A DNA stretch of 64,000 nucleotides from Marinobacterium sedimentorum (GCF_024267675.1 NZ_JALDYX010000010.1:1-64000), one strand, 5' to 3'; positions 8,548-17,553 are shown, numbered from the stretch's first letter. The notes: generated from the letters alone by a model not told the origin. Translations and numbers: made by a program.

Positions 8548-10158
8548 ATGCACATGATTCGCCTGACCAATATCAAGCTGCCGCTGGATCACGACGACGC
8601 TGCGCTCAGAAGCGCCATTCTGGCCACGCTGGAAATCAGCCCGGAGCAGCTGCTGAACTTTGAGGTTCATCGGCGTGGCTATGATGCCCGCAAGAAAACC
8701 AGCATCGTGCTGATCTACACCCTGGATGTGCAGACAAGCCTGGATGCGGCCCTGCTGGAAAAGTTCGCCGGCCATCAGCTGATCAAGGCCACGCCGGACA
8801 TGGCGTACCAATATGTTGCCGAGGCACCGGCGGCGCTTGCCGAGCGCCCGGTGGTGATTGGCTTTGGCCCCTGCGGCCTGCTGGCTGGCCTGGTACTGGC
8901 GCAGATGGGCTACAGGCCCATTATTCTTGAACGCGGCAAGGAAGTACGCGAGCGTACCAAGGATACCTTTGGCTTCTGGCGCAAGAAGGTGCTGAACACC
9001 GAGTCCAACGTGCAGTTTGGCGAGGGCGGCGCCGGCACCTTTTCCGACGGCAAGCTCTACAGCCAGATCAAGGACCCGAAACACTACGGGCGCAAGGTGC
9101 TGAGCGAGTTCGTTGCCGCCGGTGCGCCGGACGAAATCATGTATGTCAGCAAGCCCCATATAGGCACTTTCCGGCTGGTGTCCATGGTGGAGAAAATGCG
9201 CGCCAGCATAATCGAACTCGGCGGCGAAATTCGCTTCAGCGCCCGGGTCGATGACCTGCATATCGAGGATGGCCAGGTGACGGGCCTTACCCTGGCCGAC
9301 GGCGAGCAGATCAAGTCCCGCCATATAGGCCTGGCGGTGGGGCACAGCGCCCGTGATACCTTCCAGATGCTGTATGACAAAAATGTCTATATGGAAGCCA
9401 AGCCGTTCTCGGTGGGATTCCGTATCGAGCACCAGCAGTCGCTGATCGACGAAGCCCGTTTTGGCGACAACGCCGGCAACGAAATCCTCGGCGCCGCCGA
9501 CTACAAGCTGGTGCATCACTGCAAGAATGGTCGTTCCGTTTACAGTTTCTGCATGTGCCCGGGTGGCACAGTAGTGGCGGCGACCTCGGAAGAAAACCGC
9601 GTGGTGACCAACGGCATGAGCCAGTATTCGCGCAACGAGCGCAATGCCAACAGTGCCGTGGTGGTGGGCATAGATCCGTCCGATTACCCCGGTCATCCGC
9701 TGGCCGGCATAGACTTCCAGCGCCAGCTCGAAAGCCTGGCCTATGAGCTGGGCGGCGCCAACTACGACGCGCCGGCGCAGAAGGTAGGCGACTTCCTCAA
9801 GGGCGTTTCGTCGGAGCGGCTCGGCACAGTGGAGCCCTCGTTCAAGCCCGGTATCAAGCTGACGGACCTGTCCAGCGCACTGCCGGACTACTGTATCGAG
9901 GCCATCCGCGAGGCGATCCCGGCGTTCAACCGCAAGATCCGCGGCTTTGCACTGGAAGATGCCATTCTCACCGGCGTTGAAACCCGCACCTCGTCGCCCA
10001 TCAACATCAAGCGCGGTGATGATCTGCAGAGCCTCAACACCCGCGGGCTTTATCCCGCGGGCGAGGGCGCAGGCTATGCCGGCGGCATCATGTCGGCGGC
10101 GATTGATGGCATTCGCATCGCCGAAGCCATGGCGCTCAGCATCAACGAAAGTCGTTAG
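8548..10158 (+). CDS. FAD-dependent oxidoreductase of the COG2509 type
   Basis: A 536-residue protein. After an N-terminal 95-residue domain the FAD-binding Rossmann motif appears as VIGFGPCGLLAGL with an Glu-containing strand ending IILERGKEVRER. Further conserved stretches are FGEGGAGTFSDGKLYSQ, FSVGFRIEHQQ and the C-terminal GLYPAGEGAGYAGGIMSAA, which resembles the second FAD-binding motif of this uncharacterised dehydrogenase family. The substrate is unknown. The start may be ATG 8548 or 8554 (MIRLTNIKLPL); spacing does not decide. The TAG stop codon is the first three bases of the 167-bp hairpin repeat that follows, so the native stop was probably replaced on insertion. Confidence 0.85.
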   Translation: MHMIRLTNIKLPLDHDDAALRSAILATLEISPEQLLNFEVHRRGYDARKKTSIVLIYTLDVQTSLDAALLEKFAGHQLIKATPDMAYQYVAEAPAALAERPVVIGFGPCGLLAGLVLAQMGYRPIILERGKEVRERTKDTFGFWRKKVLNTESNVQFGEGGAGTFSDGKLYSQIKDPKHYGRKVLSEFVAAGAPDEIMYVSKPHIGTFRLVSMVEKMRASIIELGGEIRFSARVDDLHIEDGQVTGLTLADGEQIKSRHIGLAVGHSARDTFQMLYDKNVYMEAKPFSVGFRIEHQQSLIDEARFGDNAGNEILGAADYKLVHHCKNGRSVYSFCMCPGGTVVAATSEENRVVTNGMSQYSRNERNANSAVVVGIDPSDYPGHPLAGIDFQRQLESLAYELGGANYDAPAQKVGDFLKGVSSERLGTVEPSFKPGIKLTDLSSALPDYCIEAIREAIPAFNRKIRGFALEDAILTGVETRTSSPINIKRGDDLQSLNTRGLYPAGEGAGYAGGIMSAAIDGIRIAEAMALSINESR

Positions 10159-10322
10159 CAGCCTGTCGGACTTGATCGATCGTCGCGAGGGGAAGGCCGT
10201 TTTGAGACATTTTTTTGGCCCTTTTGCGGCGAATAGTGGTTCTATTTAACAAAGAAGGGCATGAAAAATGACCACAATCGGCTTTTCCGCAGTAGATCAG
10301 TATTAAGTCCGGGAGGCTGCTA
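10156..10322. repeat. MITE-like hairpin element, copy A1
   Basis: 167 bp with terminal inverted repeats TAGCAGCCTGTCGGACTT and AAGTCCG-GGAGGCTGCTA. It folds end to end: outer repeats, then GGCCCTTT against AAGAAGGGC (10217-10260), then AATAG-TGGTT-CTATT at the tip. The element fills the whole gap between the FAD oxidoreductase and the pseudouridine synthase, starting at the TAG stop and ending 2 bp before the next ATG. No transposase frame is present. Confidence 0.85.
10311..10316 (+). promoter_or_regulatory. Shine-Dalgarno of rsuA-like gene lying inside the repeat end
   Basis: GGGAGG, 8 nt before the ATG at 10325. Other copies of the repeat have GACAGG at this position, so the ribosome binding site arose by change within the element terminus. 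Confidence 0.65.
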
Positions 10323-10324
10323 GG

Positions 10325-11047
10325 ATGCAATCCAGGGTTGCGCGGCTCGACCGCTTTATCAGCGTGCAGACCGGCATCAACCGCAAGCATGTGCGGCTGA
10401 TGCTGGCGCGCGGCAGGGTGCTTGTTGATGGCGTGCAGGCTAAGGATATACAGCAGCCCATTGGCGAGTTCAGCCGCGTGCTGCTCGACGGCCAGGTGCT
10501 GCAGGCCAATACCCCGCGCTATGTCATGCTGCACAAGCCCGTAGGGGTAGTGAGCGCCACCCGGGATGATGAGCACCGCACCGTGATCGACCTGCTGCAG
10601 GCCGACTACCGCCACGGCCTGCATATCGCCGGGCGCCTGGACCTGAATTCCTCCGGCCTGCTGCTGCTGACCAACGATGGCCGCTGGTCCCGCGGCCTCA
10701 GCGCGCCGGATTCCGGGGTCAGCAAAAGGTACCGGGTTACCCTGGCCAACCCCATAGACGAGGAATACATCCAGGCCTTCGCCGATGGCATCTATTTCGA
10801 TTACGAAGGCATCTGCACCCGGCCCGCGGGCCTGCGGATACTCGGCGAACGGCTGGCTGAAGTCACCCTGACCGAAGGTCGATACCATCAGATCAAGCGC
10901 ATGTTTGGCCGCTTTCGCAATCCGGTGCTGGAATTGCACCGCTGCGCCATCGGCAATCTGACACTGGATGCGGATCTTTTACCGGGGCAAAGCCGTGAAC
11001 TGACGGCATGGGAAGTCGCGTGCATCGGGGCGTCCATCGGGGACTAG
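10325..11047 (+). CDS. RsuA-family pseudouridine synthase
   Basis: A 240-residue protein with an N-terminal S4 RNA-binding domain (RLDRFISVQTGINRKHVRLML to about residue 50) and a C-terminal RsuA/RluE-type catalytic domain. The catalytic aspartate lies in AGRLDLNSSGLLLLTNDG; the KRYRVTL and EGRYHQIKRMFG motifs are intact. The family isomerises a specific uridine in 16S or 23S rRNA; RsuA acts on U516 of 16S rRNA, and the length and S4 domain favour RsuA over RluE, though the site is inferred. The start is fixed by the repeat-derived GGGAGG at 10311. Confidence 0.88.
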   Translation: MQSRVARLDRFISVQTGINRKHVRLMLARGRVLVDGVQAKDIQQPIGEFSRVLLDGQVLQANTPRYVMLHKPVGVVSATRDDEHRTVIDLLQADYRHGLHIAGRLDLNSSGLLLLTNDGRWSRGLSAPDSGVSKRYRVTLANPIDEEYIQAFADGIYFDYEGICTRPAGLRILGERLAEVTLTEGRYHQIKRMFGRFRNPVLELHRCAIGNLTLDADLLPGQSRELTAWEVACIGASIGD

Positions 11048-11121
11048 CGCTCGAAGATATTTTTGCCGCAAGAGAATTTGGCGGCATACCCCTCATTTTT
11101 GTTTTTCTGGAGACCCCTGTG

Positions 11122-12081
11122 GTGACCTTAACAACCTTTTTCCGCGAGCTGGGCCGCGAGATTTACAGCGTATCGACCACGCTGTTCAGACTCATGATAC
11201 CGGTGATTCTGGTGGTCAAGCTGCTGGAGGAACTGGGCGGTGTTGAGCTGCTGGCCGCCGTGCTGGGGCCGCTCATGGGCATGATAGGCCTGCCCGACAG
11301 CATGGGGCTAGTGTGGGCGGCGACCCTGTCGGCCAACATCTATGCCGGCATGCTGGTGTTTTTTACCCAGTCGCAGCAGGAAGCGTTAAGTGTTGCCCAG
11401 GTCACGGTGCTGGCGGGCCTGCTGCTGACGGCCCACGGCCTGCCGATTGAAGCACGCATTGCCCAGAAAGCCGGCGTGCGCCTGGGCGCCACCCTGCTGG
11501 TGCGTATCGGTGGCGGCCTGTTGTTTGCCGCACTGCTGAACCTGATTTACACCCAGGGTGGCTGGCTGCAGAACCCCAACGAACTCTACTGGCAGCCGGA
11601 CCCTGTGGATAACAGCCTGGGTGGCTGGGCGCTGGCGCAGGTCAAGAGTCTGCTGATGATTCAGCTGGTCATCATCCTGCTGCTCAGCGGCCTGAAGGTA
11701 CTGCGTCTGCTGGGTATCGAGCGGCTGATGACCTGGCTGCTGCAACCGCTGTTGCGCCTGCTGGGTATCGGTCGCGAAGCCACCTCCATTACCATTATCG
11801 GCGTCACTCTGGGGCTGTCTTTTGGCGGCGCGCTGCTGATCCGCGAAGCTCAGGCCGGCCATGTGTCCAGGCGGGATGTGTTTGCCTCCATGGCGTTTCT
11901 GGGGCTCTGTCACAGCCTTATCGAGGACAGCCTGCTGGTGATGCTGCTGGGTGCGCACCTGTCCGGCGTGCTCTGGCTGCGCCTGGCGTTCTCGCTCATC
12001 ACCATTGCCCTGATGACCCGCTGGATGGACAGGCGCAGTACGGCTTTTCATCAGCGCTACCTGGTGCATCCACCCGGTTAA
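11122..12081 (+). CDS. nucleoside-recognition (Gate) domain membrane protein
   Basis: About 319 residues, with 8 or so hydrophobic segments and two Gate-type repeats: the first near FRLMIPVILVVKLLEELGG and the second near ATSITIIGVTLGLSFGGALL. This architecture matches the SpmA/YjiH-like nucleoside-recognition domain family of membrane proteins, whose transported substrate is generally unknown. I chose GTG at 11122, 8 nt after CTGGAG; the open frame extends upstream into the pseudouridine synthase gene without similarity. The preceding GTG at 11119 is an alternative. It probably shares a transcript with the upstream gene (75-bp gap). Confidence 0.8.
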   Translation: MTLTTFFRELGREIYSVSTTLFRLMIPVILVVKLLEELGGVELLAAVLGPLMGMIGLPDSMGLVWAATLSANIYAGMLVFFTQSQQEALSVAQVTVLAGLLLTAHGLPIEARIAQKAGVRLGATLLVRIGGGLLFAALLNLIYTQGGWLQNPNELYWQPDPVDNSLGGWALAQVKSLLMIQLVIILLLSGLKVLRLLGIERLMTWLLQPLLRLLGIGREATSITIIGVTLGLSFGGALLIREAQAGHVSRRDVFASMAFLGLCHSLIEDSLLVMLLGAHLSGVLWLRLAFSLITIALMTRWMDRRSTAFHQRYLVHPPG

Positions 12082-12232
12082 TGCCCTGGCTGTTGAAATC
12101 CTGGGCGCTGGTCCTCAGGCCTTAGGTGAAAAGAGGGCGCGTCAGTATTGGCCTGGTTTAGGCTTCCTGTTTTCGCACTCTAAGCCGCGCAGTGATATAA
12201 ACGGCTCTTAGCAGCCGCCAGCGCAACTGAAC

Positions 12233-12874
12233 ATGAATGATGAAATCACCATACTGGTGCACGGCTTTAACAGGGGCCGGCGGGATATGGCCTACCTCGA
12301 GGCAGGCCTGCGCCGCGCAGGCTGGCAAACCCGTGCCCTGAGTCTGCCGACCCTGTTTGGCGACATGAATGACTGTGTCGCCGCCATGGCGACTCAACTG
12401 GATGACATCACCGGCCGCTACCGCCGCGTGCATTATGTTGCCCACAGCCTCGGTGGGCTTATTACCCTGAATTTTATCCGTGAGACCCGGCCGCAGAATG
12501 TCGGGCACTGCGTCTTTATCGCTACGCCCCACGGCGGCTCGCCCCTGGCGCAGCTCGCCAGCCGGATCCCAGGCTATGCCCGTATTTTCAAGCCTGTCGC
12601 CGAGCTGATGCCCACCGCTGCCTATGATAACTGTCATGCGCAGTCCGACCTGAGCCTGGGGGTGATAGCGGGTTGTCGTAACAGCGCCCTGCTGGGAAAG
12701 CTGTTCCTGTCTGGCCAGAGCGATGGCCGCGTTGAAGTGGCATCGGCCTGCGCAGGCGCTGCCCGTGAAACCATCCTGCTGCCCTATGGCCACCAGGACA
12801 TTCATCACCGGCCTGAAACCTGTGCGCAGGTACTGGCGTTTCTGAGTCATGGCCGTTTTAGTCGCCGCGATTGA
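12233..12874 (+). CDS. small alpha/beta hydrolase (lipase-like)
   Basis: A 213-residue alpha/beta-hydrolase. ITILVHGFNRGRRDM gives the oxyanion-hole HG region and YVAHSLGGL carries the nucleophile Ser72. An acid in SGQSDGRVEV and a histidine in YGHQDIHHRPE complete a plausible triad. TPHGGSPLA after the nucleophile is typical of PGAP1/lipase-like acyl hydrolases. No signal peptide is seen, so it is cytoplasmic. The substrate is unknown. The start ATG at 12233 has no strong Shine-Dalgarno. Confidence 0.82.
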   Translation: MNDEITILVHGFNRGRRDMAYLEAGLRRAGWQTRALSLPTLFGDMNDCVAAMATQLDDITGRYRRVHYVAHSLGGLITLNFIRETRPQNVGHCVFIATPHGGSPLAQLASRIPGYARIFKPVAELMPTAAYDNCHAQSDLSLGVIAGCRNSALLGKLFLSGQSDGRVEVASACAGAARETILLPYGHQDIHHRPETCAQVLAFLSHGRFSRRD

Positions 12875-12922
12875 AGCCGCCTCGAAGCGACGCAGTACCC
12901 CAATGCAGGAGCACGGAGATGC

Positions 12923-13128
12923 ATGAACGCAGAAATCAGTTTTGATGACAGCCAGAGCGGCCGCCTGGATGAGGCCGAGGTGCTGGAGCTGTACCGCGCC
13001 AACGGATGGTCCGCCGCCGACAAGCCCGCCGCGCTGATGGCGGGGCCATCGAGTTTTACCGGGCACTGGGGTTTGAGCGTGCCGGGAAAACCGAGCCTAT
13101 GTGGATTTATGCGGGAACGGATCATTAG
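12923..13128 (+). pseudogene. GNAT acetyltransferase with the central region deleted
   Basis: The first 40 codons (MNAEISFDDSQSGRL to LYRANGWSAADKP) look like the N-terminus of a GNAT acetyltransferase. At about 13034 the homologous frame shifts to GAIEFYRALGFERAGKTEPM and ends ATDH-like at the TAG 13126-13128, the usual GNAT C-terminus. About 80 residues between them, including the acetyl-CoA binding motif, are missing and the two parts are out of frame. The open frame through the join continues to 13192 in the wrong phase. It is a decaying gene. Confidence 0.75.
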
Positions 13129-13140
13129 GGCCACGCCATC

Positions 13141-13440
13141 AGCCGGCCTTCGGCTTCACTGCGCGCCGGAATTCTGCTCCGGACGCAGCTAAGAGGACAT
13201 CCATGTCCTCAAGCTGCGGCTCGACAGTCCCTGTCTTGTCCCTTCGGGTCTGAGCGGAGCATAATTCCGGTGCTCGTCGGCTGCTGAGGGGGATAGAGGG
13301 CCGTGCTGATAGTTCTGTAGTGATTCAATGGCTGTTAGATTGCGCGCCCCTGGGGGCCAATGCACTGCATAACCTCAGTGCTCGCCGGCATATGGCCATG
13401 GATGGCCGGTAGCCAGAAAATGCAGGAGCAATTTTCTGCT
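13141..13440. repeat. 300-bp palindromic repeat, family 2, copy a
   Basis: Begins AGCCGGCCTTCGGCTTCACT and ends GCAATTTTCTGCT. The left half folds as CCGGAATTCTGCTCCG with CGGAGCATAATTCCGG and an inner GAGGACAT/ATGTCCTC hairpin. The right half (GGGCCGTGCTGATAGTTCTG onwards) is nearly identical to 17228-17382. Non-coding. Confidence 0.75.
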
Positions 13441-13519
13441 CATAAGGAGGATTGGAGCCGTTCTGGTATTTCAGCTGTTTTTACATGTACATTGCCAGGC
13501 TGGATCAGGTGGGAAAATT

Positions 13520-13587
13520 GTGGGAGCCCGGTCTCCGGGCGAATTGAGGTCTGCACGGTATTATTCGCCCACAGAGTGGGCTCCTAC
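13520..13587. repeat. REP-like palindrome inside a duplicated 45-bp flank
   Basis: GTGGGAGCCCGGTCTCCGGG to GTGGGCTCCTACC. The sequence to its left (13411-13465) is repeated to its right (13588-13645): GGTAGCCAG then AAATGCAGGAGC then TTTTCTGCT. So the palindrome sits between direct repeats of the family-2 tail. Confidence 0.65.
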
Positions 13588-13800
13588 CGGTAGCCAGGAA
13601 ATGCAGGAGCCATTTTCTGCTTAAGGGGGATCGGAGCTGTTCTGCAATCACGTTAGCAAATGGGATTTAGACTACGGTTTAGTCGTTGAAATTGCTGGGC
13701 CTGCTTGGCTTGTACGCCGTATGGATTCGGAGCAAACTGGGTGACTGTCGTGCCAGCCAAACGGCTGATGGACTTATCATCGATACACAGGGATTGAGCT

Positions 13801-14388
13801 ATGGAAGTTCTTGTTCTTGTAGTGCTGCTGGTTCTGGTAGTCGTGTTTTTCCTGAAATTCCTCGCCCGCAATCGCACCAGTTCGGCGCCTGCCGACCAGC
13901 TGCAATACCGCCGCCGACCGGCACTCTTTACTCCCGCCGAGCGTTCCTTCGCCGGCGTACTGGATCAGGTACTGGATGCCCGCTACCGCGTCTATGGCAA
14001 GGTGCGCGTCGCCGATCTCATTGAGCCGTTGCCCGCCAAAGACCGGCGCATCTGGCAAAAAGCCTTCAACCGCATCAGCGCCAAGCATTTCGATTTCGTC
14101 ATCTGCAACAGCAGCGACCTGGTGCCCGTCGTGGTGATCGAGCTGGATGACAGGAGTCATCAGAAGGCCAAAAGTCAACAGCGCGACGAGATGCTGCAGC
14201 AGATCTGCCAGCAGGTGCAGCTGCCGCTGATCCGGGTGCCGGCACAGAAGGGCTACAAGCTGGCGGAGGTTGAAGACTACCTTAAGCCGTTGCGGGATTT
14301 TGAAAGTACAGTCGACTTCGAAACGACGGGGCAGGCCGCGCCGCTGCGGGCCGTGCGGGATGATACTGGCTGGGCGGCGGGGGTGTGA
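13801..14388 (+). CDS. membrane-anchored DUF2726 protein
   Basis: A 195-residue protein with one N-terminal membrane segment (residues 2-22, nearly all Val/Leu) followed by a DUF2726 domain. Conserved features are the RRPALFTPAERSFAGVLDQV start, the VRVADLIEP strand, KHFDFVIC and the VVVIELDDRSH stretch. The ELDD...K arrangement recalls restriction-endonuclease-like folds found in topoisomerase-associated relatives, but nuclease activity is inference. The final 30 residues are divergent. It is an isolated gene behind the repeat cluster. Confidence 0.8.
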   Translation: MEVLVLVVLLVLVVVFFLKFLARNRTSSAPADQLQYRRRPALFTPAERSFAGVLDQVLDARYRVYGKVRVADLIEPLPAKDRRIWQKAFNRISAKHFDFVICNSSDLVPVVVIELDDRSHQKAKSQQRDEMLQQICQQVQLPLIRVPAQKGYKLAEVEDYLKPLRDFESTVDFETTGQAAPLRAVRDDTGWAAGV

Positions 14389-14493
14389 GCGAGGCTTTTC
14401 CGTGCTGTACTCGAGTCGTGAAGGGGCTGCCTTTGAAAGTGCTCAGCAGCCTGGCTTTCCAGCAAGGCTGATAATAAATGAAAAAGGATTATC

Positions 14494-15036
14494 ATGGCGC
14501 TCAAGCAACACCTTGAACTACTGGCTTCATACAACGCCTGGATGAACGCGAAAGTCTGCGAGGCGGCGGCGCGACTCGATGCGCGGGAGCTTGTCAGGGA
14601 TAGCGGCGCCTTTTTCGGCTCCGTGCTCGGAACCCTGAATCACCTCGTGGTCGGCGATACCATCTGGCTGCAGCGGTTCGCGACACACCCGGCATGCGGC
14701 CTTTCACTGCGCGAAGTCGCCGACTTGCCGAGGCCTGAGTCCCTTGATCAGCAGTTGTTTGCAGATCTGCAAGCTCTGACAACGCACAGAGCCTGGCTGG
14801 ATGCGCAGATCATCCAATGGATAGCGTCGCTTGCGGAAAGCGATCTGGAGTTTGTACTCCATTACCGCAATACCAGGGGCATTGCGGCAAACAAACGGTA
14901 TGACAGCCTGCTGCTCCACTTTTTCAATCATCAGACCCACCACCGGGGCCAGGTTTCGACCCTGTTGCACCAGGCCGGGGAGGACATCGGAGTGACGGAT
15001 CTGCTGGCGTTGATTCCGGATGAAGCCGCGTTATGA
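14494..15036 (+). CDS. DinB-family (DUF664-like) metal-dependent protein
   Basis: A 180-residue four-helix-bundle protein of the DinB/YfiT superfamily. A metal triad is likely: His50 in GTLNHLVVGD and the C-terminal pair in FFNHQTHHRGQ. Members bind a divalent metal and some are thiol-dependent S-transferases (bacillithiol or glutathione), but the co-substrate is unknown here. AAAGGATT lies 6 nt upstream of the ATG. Despite the name this is unrelated to DNA polymerase IV. Confidence 0.87.
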   Translation: MALKQHLELLASYNAWMNAKVCEAAARLDARELVRDSGAFFGSVLGTLNHLVVGDTIWLQRFATHPACGLSLREVADLPRPESLDQQLFADLQALTTHRAWLDAQIIQWIASLAESDLEFVLHYRNTRGIAANKRYDSLLLHFFNHQTHHRGQVSTLLHQAGEDIGVTDLLALIPDEAAL

Positions 15037-15253
15037 CTTTGGGGTTCGGTCCGGCGCCGTCGAATCAGGCCCCGGATGCCATTCGGGGAACGAAACCGGG
15101 TGACCCTTTCCCGGCGCTGGAATTGTACAACAGGGTCGTCCATCCCATTCGGCGGGTCATCAGCTGGCTTGAACAGGCTGCAGACCGATATCGATGCGGC
15201 AATGGCGCTTCAGCATCGAGCCTTGCAACAAAACGCGCAGGTGCATTGGCGAA

Positions 15254-16087
15254 ATGACAGACTCAAGCAAACCCCTGTTCTGGCGGGACTCGCGGATGCC
15301 GCACCTGGAGCTGCGAAAGGTGGGTGACGGACGCAAGGCCTGCTATGCGCCGCACAGCCATACCCACTGGTCCCTGGGCGCCATCACCGAGGGCACGAGC
15401 ACCTTTTGCTACCGTGAAGACCAGCATCAGGTCGGTGCCGGGACCCTCGTGCTGATGAATCCAGACTGGGTCCACGCCTGCAATCCTATCGACAACCAGC
15501 CCTGGGCCTACTTGATGCTCTACGTCGACACCGGCTGGCTGACGCAGCTGCGCTACGAAGCTGGGCTGCTGGATGCGCCCCGCTGGCAGGATATCGCCAC
15601 GCCTGTCATTACGGATGCCGGCTTGTATGAGGGCTACGTTCGCATGGTGGACCGTCTGCTGGATCCGCAGCGGGAGCTGTTGGAAAAGCAGACGCAAGTG
15701 GTCGCCTACCTGTCCAGCTTGATGCACGCGCTGGCCGGGCAAACGCTGCAGCCGCTGCCGAGGGCACCGAAAGTCCTGCAGGCAGTGGCGGCTCACCTGG
15801 ACGAGCGCGCGACAGAGGACGTGTCCCTGGATACCTTGTGTGATCGCTCGGGCCTCAGTCCCGGTCATCTCATCCGGGCTTTCAAGCAGCATTTTGGGCT
15901 CACGCCGCACGCTTATCAGATCAACCGTCGGATACAGTTCGGCCAGCAGGAGCTGAAAGGTGGCAGGCCCATCGTAGAGGCCGCGCTGAATGCGGGCTTT
16001 AATGACCAGCCGCATTTTCAGCGCACCTTCAAGCGGCTGGTTGCCGCGACGCCGGATCAGTACCGCAAGTCCCTAGTCAAAAAGTAG
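15254..16087 (+). CDS. AraC-family transcriptional regulator
   Basis: A 277-residue regulator: a cupin-like AraC ligand domain (residues 20-150, with HSHTHWSLGAITEG) and a C-terminal double helix-turn-helix (VSLDTLCDRSGLSPGHLIRA to FNDQPHFQRTFKR). It converges on, and overlaps by 15 bp, the lysE-type exporter gene at 16073-16672. AraC/LysE pairs are common, so control of the exporter by this regulator is likely but inferred. I start it at ATG 15254 (MTDSSKPLFWRD); the open frame extends upstream to 15194. Confidence 0.88.
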   Translation: MTDSSKPLFWRDSRMPHLELRKVGDGRKACYAPHSHTHWSLGAITEGTSTFCYREDQHQVGAGTLVLMNPDWVHACNPIDNQPWAYLMLYVDTGWLTQLRYEAGLLDAPRWQDIATPVITDAGLYEGYVRMVDRLLDPQRELLEKQTQVVAYLSSLMHALAGQTLQPLPRAPKVLQAVAAHLDERATEDVSLDTLCDRSGLSPGHLIRAFKQHFGLTPHAYQINRRIQFGQQELKGGRPIVEAALNAGFNDQPHFQRTFKRLVAATPDQYRKSLVKK

Positions 16088-16672
16088 ATAGGCACAGCTG
16101 GCCGCGAGCAATGCTGCCAGTACCCGGTTGATCGTTGTCAGTAGCGCCGGCCTGTCGAGGTACTGGCGCAGAAAGGCGCCGGCGTAGACCCAGCTCCCCA
16201 GGGATAACCAGCAGATGGGTAAATAGAGCGCGGCGAATACCGTGAGCTGCCCCAGGTCGTGACCGCTGACGTATGCCCCGATGCCCGCGGCTGAAGCCAG
16301 CCAGGCCTTGGGATTGAGCCATTGCATCAAGGCGCCGGTCATGAAGCCCGGTGCCGTTCCGCGTTCTCCTTCCGGCAGGCGACCGTCGTCCCGGACCAGC
16401 CTGAAACTCAGGTAAAGCAAAAAGGCGACACCGCCCCAGCGCAGTGCCACGTCCAGTCCCGGCATGAGCGCCAGCACCGAATAGAGCCCAAGCCCCACGG
16501 CAACGAACAGGGCGATAAAGCCCAGGGTGGCGCCGGTGACGAAGACCAGCCCCCGGGCAATCGGGTAGCGGGTACCGCAGCTCAGGCATACCAGGTTTAC
16601 GGGGCCCGGTGAAATGGATGCCGCCAGGGCAAAGGCCGACATCGGCAAGATCATGGAAAGGCTCATCGTCAT
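16073..16672 (-). CDS. LysE/RhtB-family amino-acid exporter
   Basis: A 199-residue inner-membrane protein with about six hydrophobic segments. The N-terminal SISPGPVNLVCLSCG contains the family PGP motif, and QWLNPKAWLAS is the second conserved LysE/RhtB segment. It exports an amino acid or related metabolite. The start at 16672 is supported by CAGGAGT just upstream; longer frames run into repeat sequence. Its 3' end overlaps the 3' end of the araC gene by 15 bp, tail to tail. Confidence 0.88.
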   Translation of the reverse strand: MTMSLSMILPMSAFALAASISPGPVNLVCLSCGTRYPIARGLVFVTGATLGFIALFVAVGLGLYSVLALMPGLDVALRWGGVAFLLYLSFRLVRDDGRLPEGERGTAPGFMTGALMQWLNPKAWLASAAGIGAYVSGHDLGQLTVFAALYLPICWLSLGSWVYAGAFLRQYLDRPALLTTINRVLAALLAASCAYLLFD

Positions 16673-17079
16673 ACTCCTGGGTGATAATGGCTGAAGTTTG
16701 CAATGTCGGTTGTTCAAGATATTGAAGAAAATTGCGGTGCTGCCGCGGATCCGCGTGTCGGCACACAAAGGCCGCAAGCGAGCCGAGGCTGGGGAATACC
16801 TGTAATCGTTGCGGGAACTCGCCGTGGATGAAGGTGCAGAAGCGACTGGAGGGGCTGCACCATTGCGGGGGAGCCCTATAGGGAAGCGGCGGGCAGGGGA
16901 CGAGCTGACTCTTTCCCGCGTCGGTGACATAGCGTCGAGCACTGTAGGAGCCGCGCCCCGCGGCGAAGCTTGCGGTCCAGGCTCCAGGTGACGGGCAGTC
17001 CCTGAGTCGGATGCGCCCGAGTGATTTGATGGTTCGTATTGCGCCTTGCTGGCGCGTTGCAAAGAAAGCACGCCCCAAA
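16673..17079. other. 407-bp non-coding region
   Basis: Upstream of the LysE gene. Contains a palindromic GTAGGAGCCGCGCCCCGCGG motif near 16944 of the REP type. No gene recognised; the frames that cross it are shadows. Confidence 0.5.
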
Positions 17080-17382
17080 AGCCGGCCTGCGGCTTCACTG
17101 CGCGTCGTGATCATTCTTCGGGCGCCGCAACGGCACATCCCTGTGCCGATACGGCGGCTCGGCATCCATGCCTCGCCCCTGTCGGGCCTGATCGAAGAAT
17201 ACGATGCTCGTCGGCTTAGAGGGGGGAAAGGGCCGTGCTGATAGTTCTGTAATGATTCAATGGCTCTGCGCAGACTGTCAGGTTGCGCGCCCTGGTGGCC
17301 AATTCACTGCATAACCTCAGTGCTCGCCGGCAGATGGCCATGGCCGGCCGGTCGCCAGAAAATGCAGGAGCAGTTTTCTGCT
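17080..17382. repeat. 300-bp palindromic repeat, family 2, copy b
   Basis: Begins AGCCGGCCTGCGGCTTCACT and ends GCAGTTTTCTGCT, 303 bp. The left half pairs ATTCTTCG with CGAAGAAT and GCCGC-CGGCACA with TGTGCCG-CGGC: these stems differ in sequence from copy a but fold at the same places. The right half is nearly identical to copy a. Confidence 0.75.
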
Positions 17383-17553
17383 GTGATGTACGCTTTTGAC
17401 TTAAAAATATTAAAACGCTGGGATCAGAGCTCGTTATTGGTGAGGACTGTTGAAACCTTTGATGCGGTGGTGGTCGTCGTCGTAGGAGTCGTCGCGCCCC
17501 GCGACGAAGCCTTTCGCTGTGCTCTGACATCATTGTATGGGCTGCTGGCCTTC

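Noticed and set aside
8368..9696. A 442-codon frame antisense to the FAD oxidoreductase
   Set aside because: Overlaps a gene with clear FAD motifs and shows no recognisable domain.
11008..11121. N-terminal extension of the nucleoside-recognition protein
   Set aside because: It overlaps the rsuA-like gene and would add sequence without membrane or family character; the GTG at 11122 has a proper ribosome binding site.
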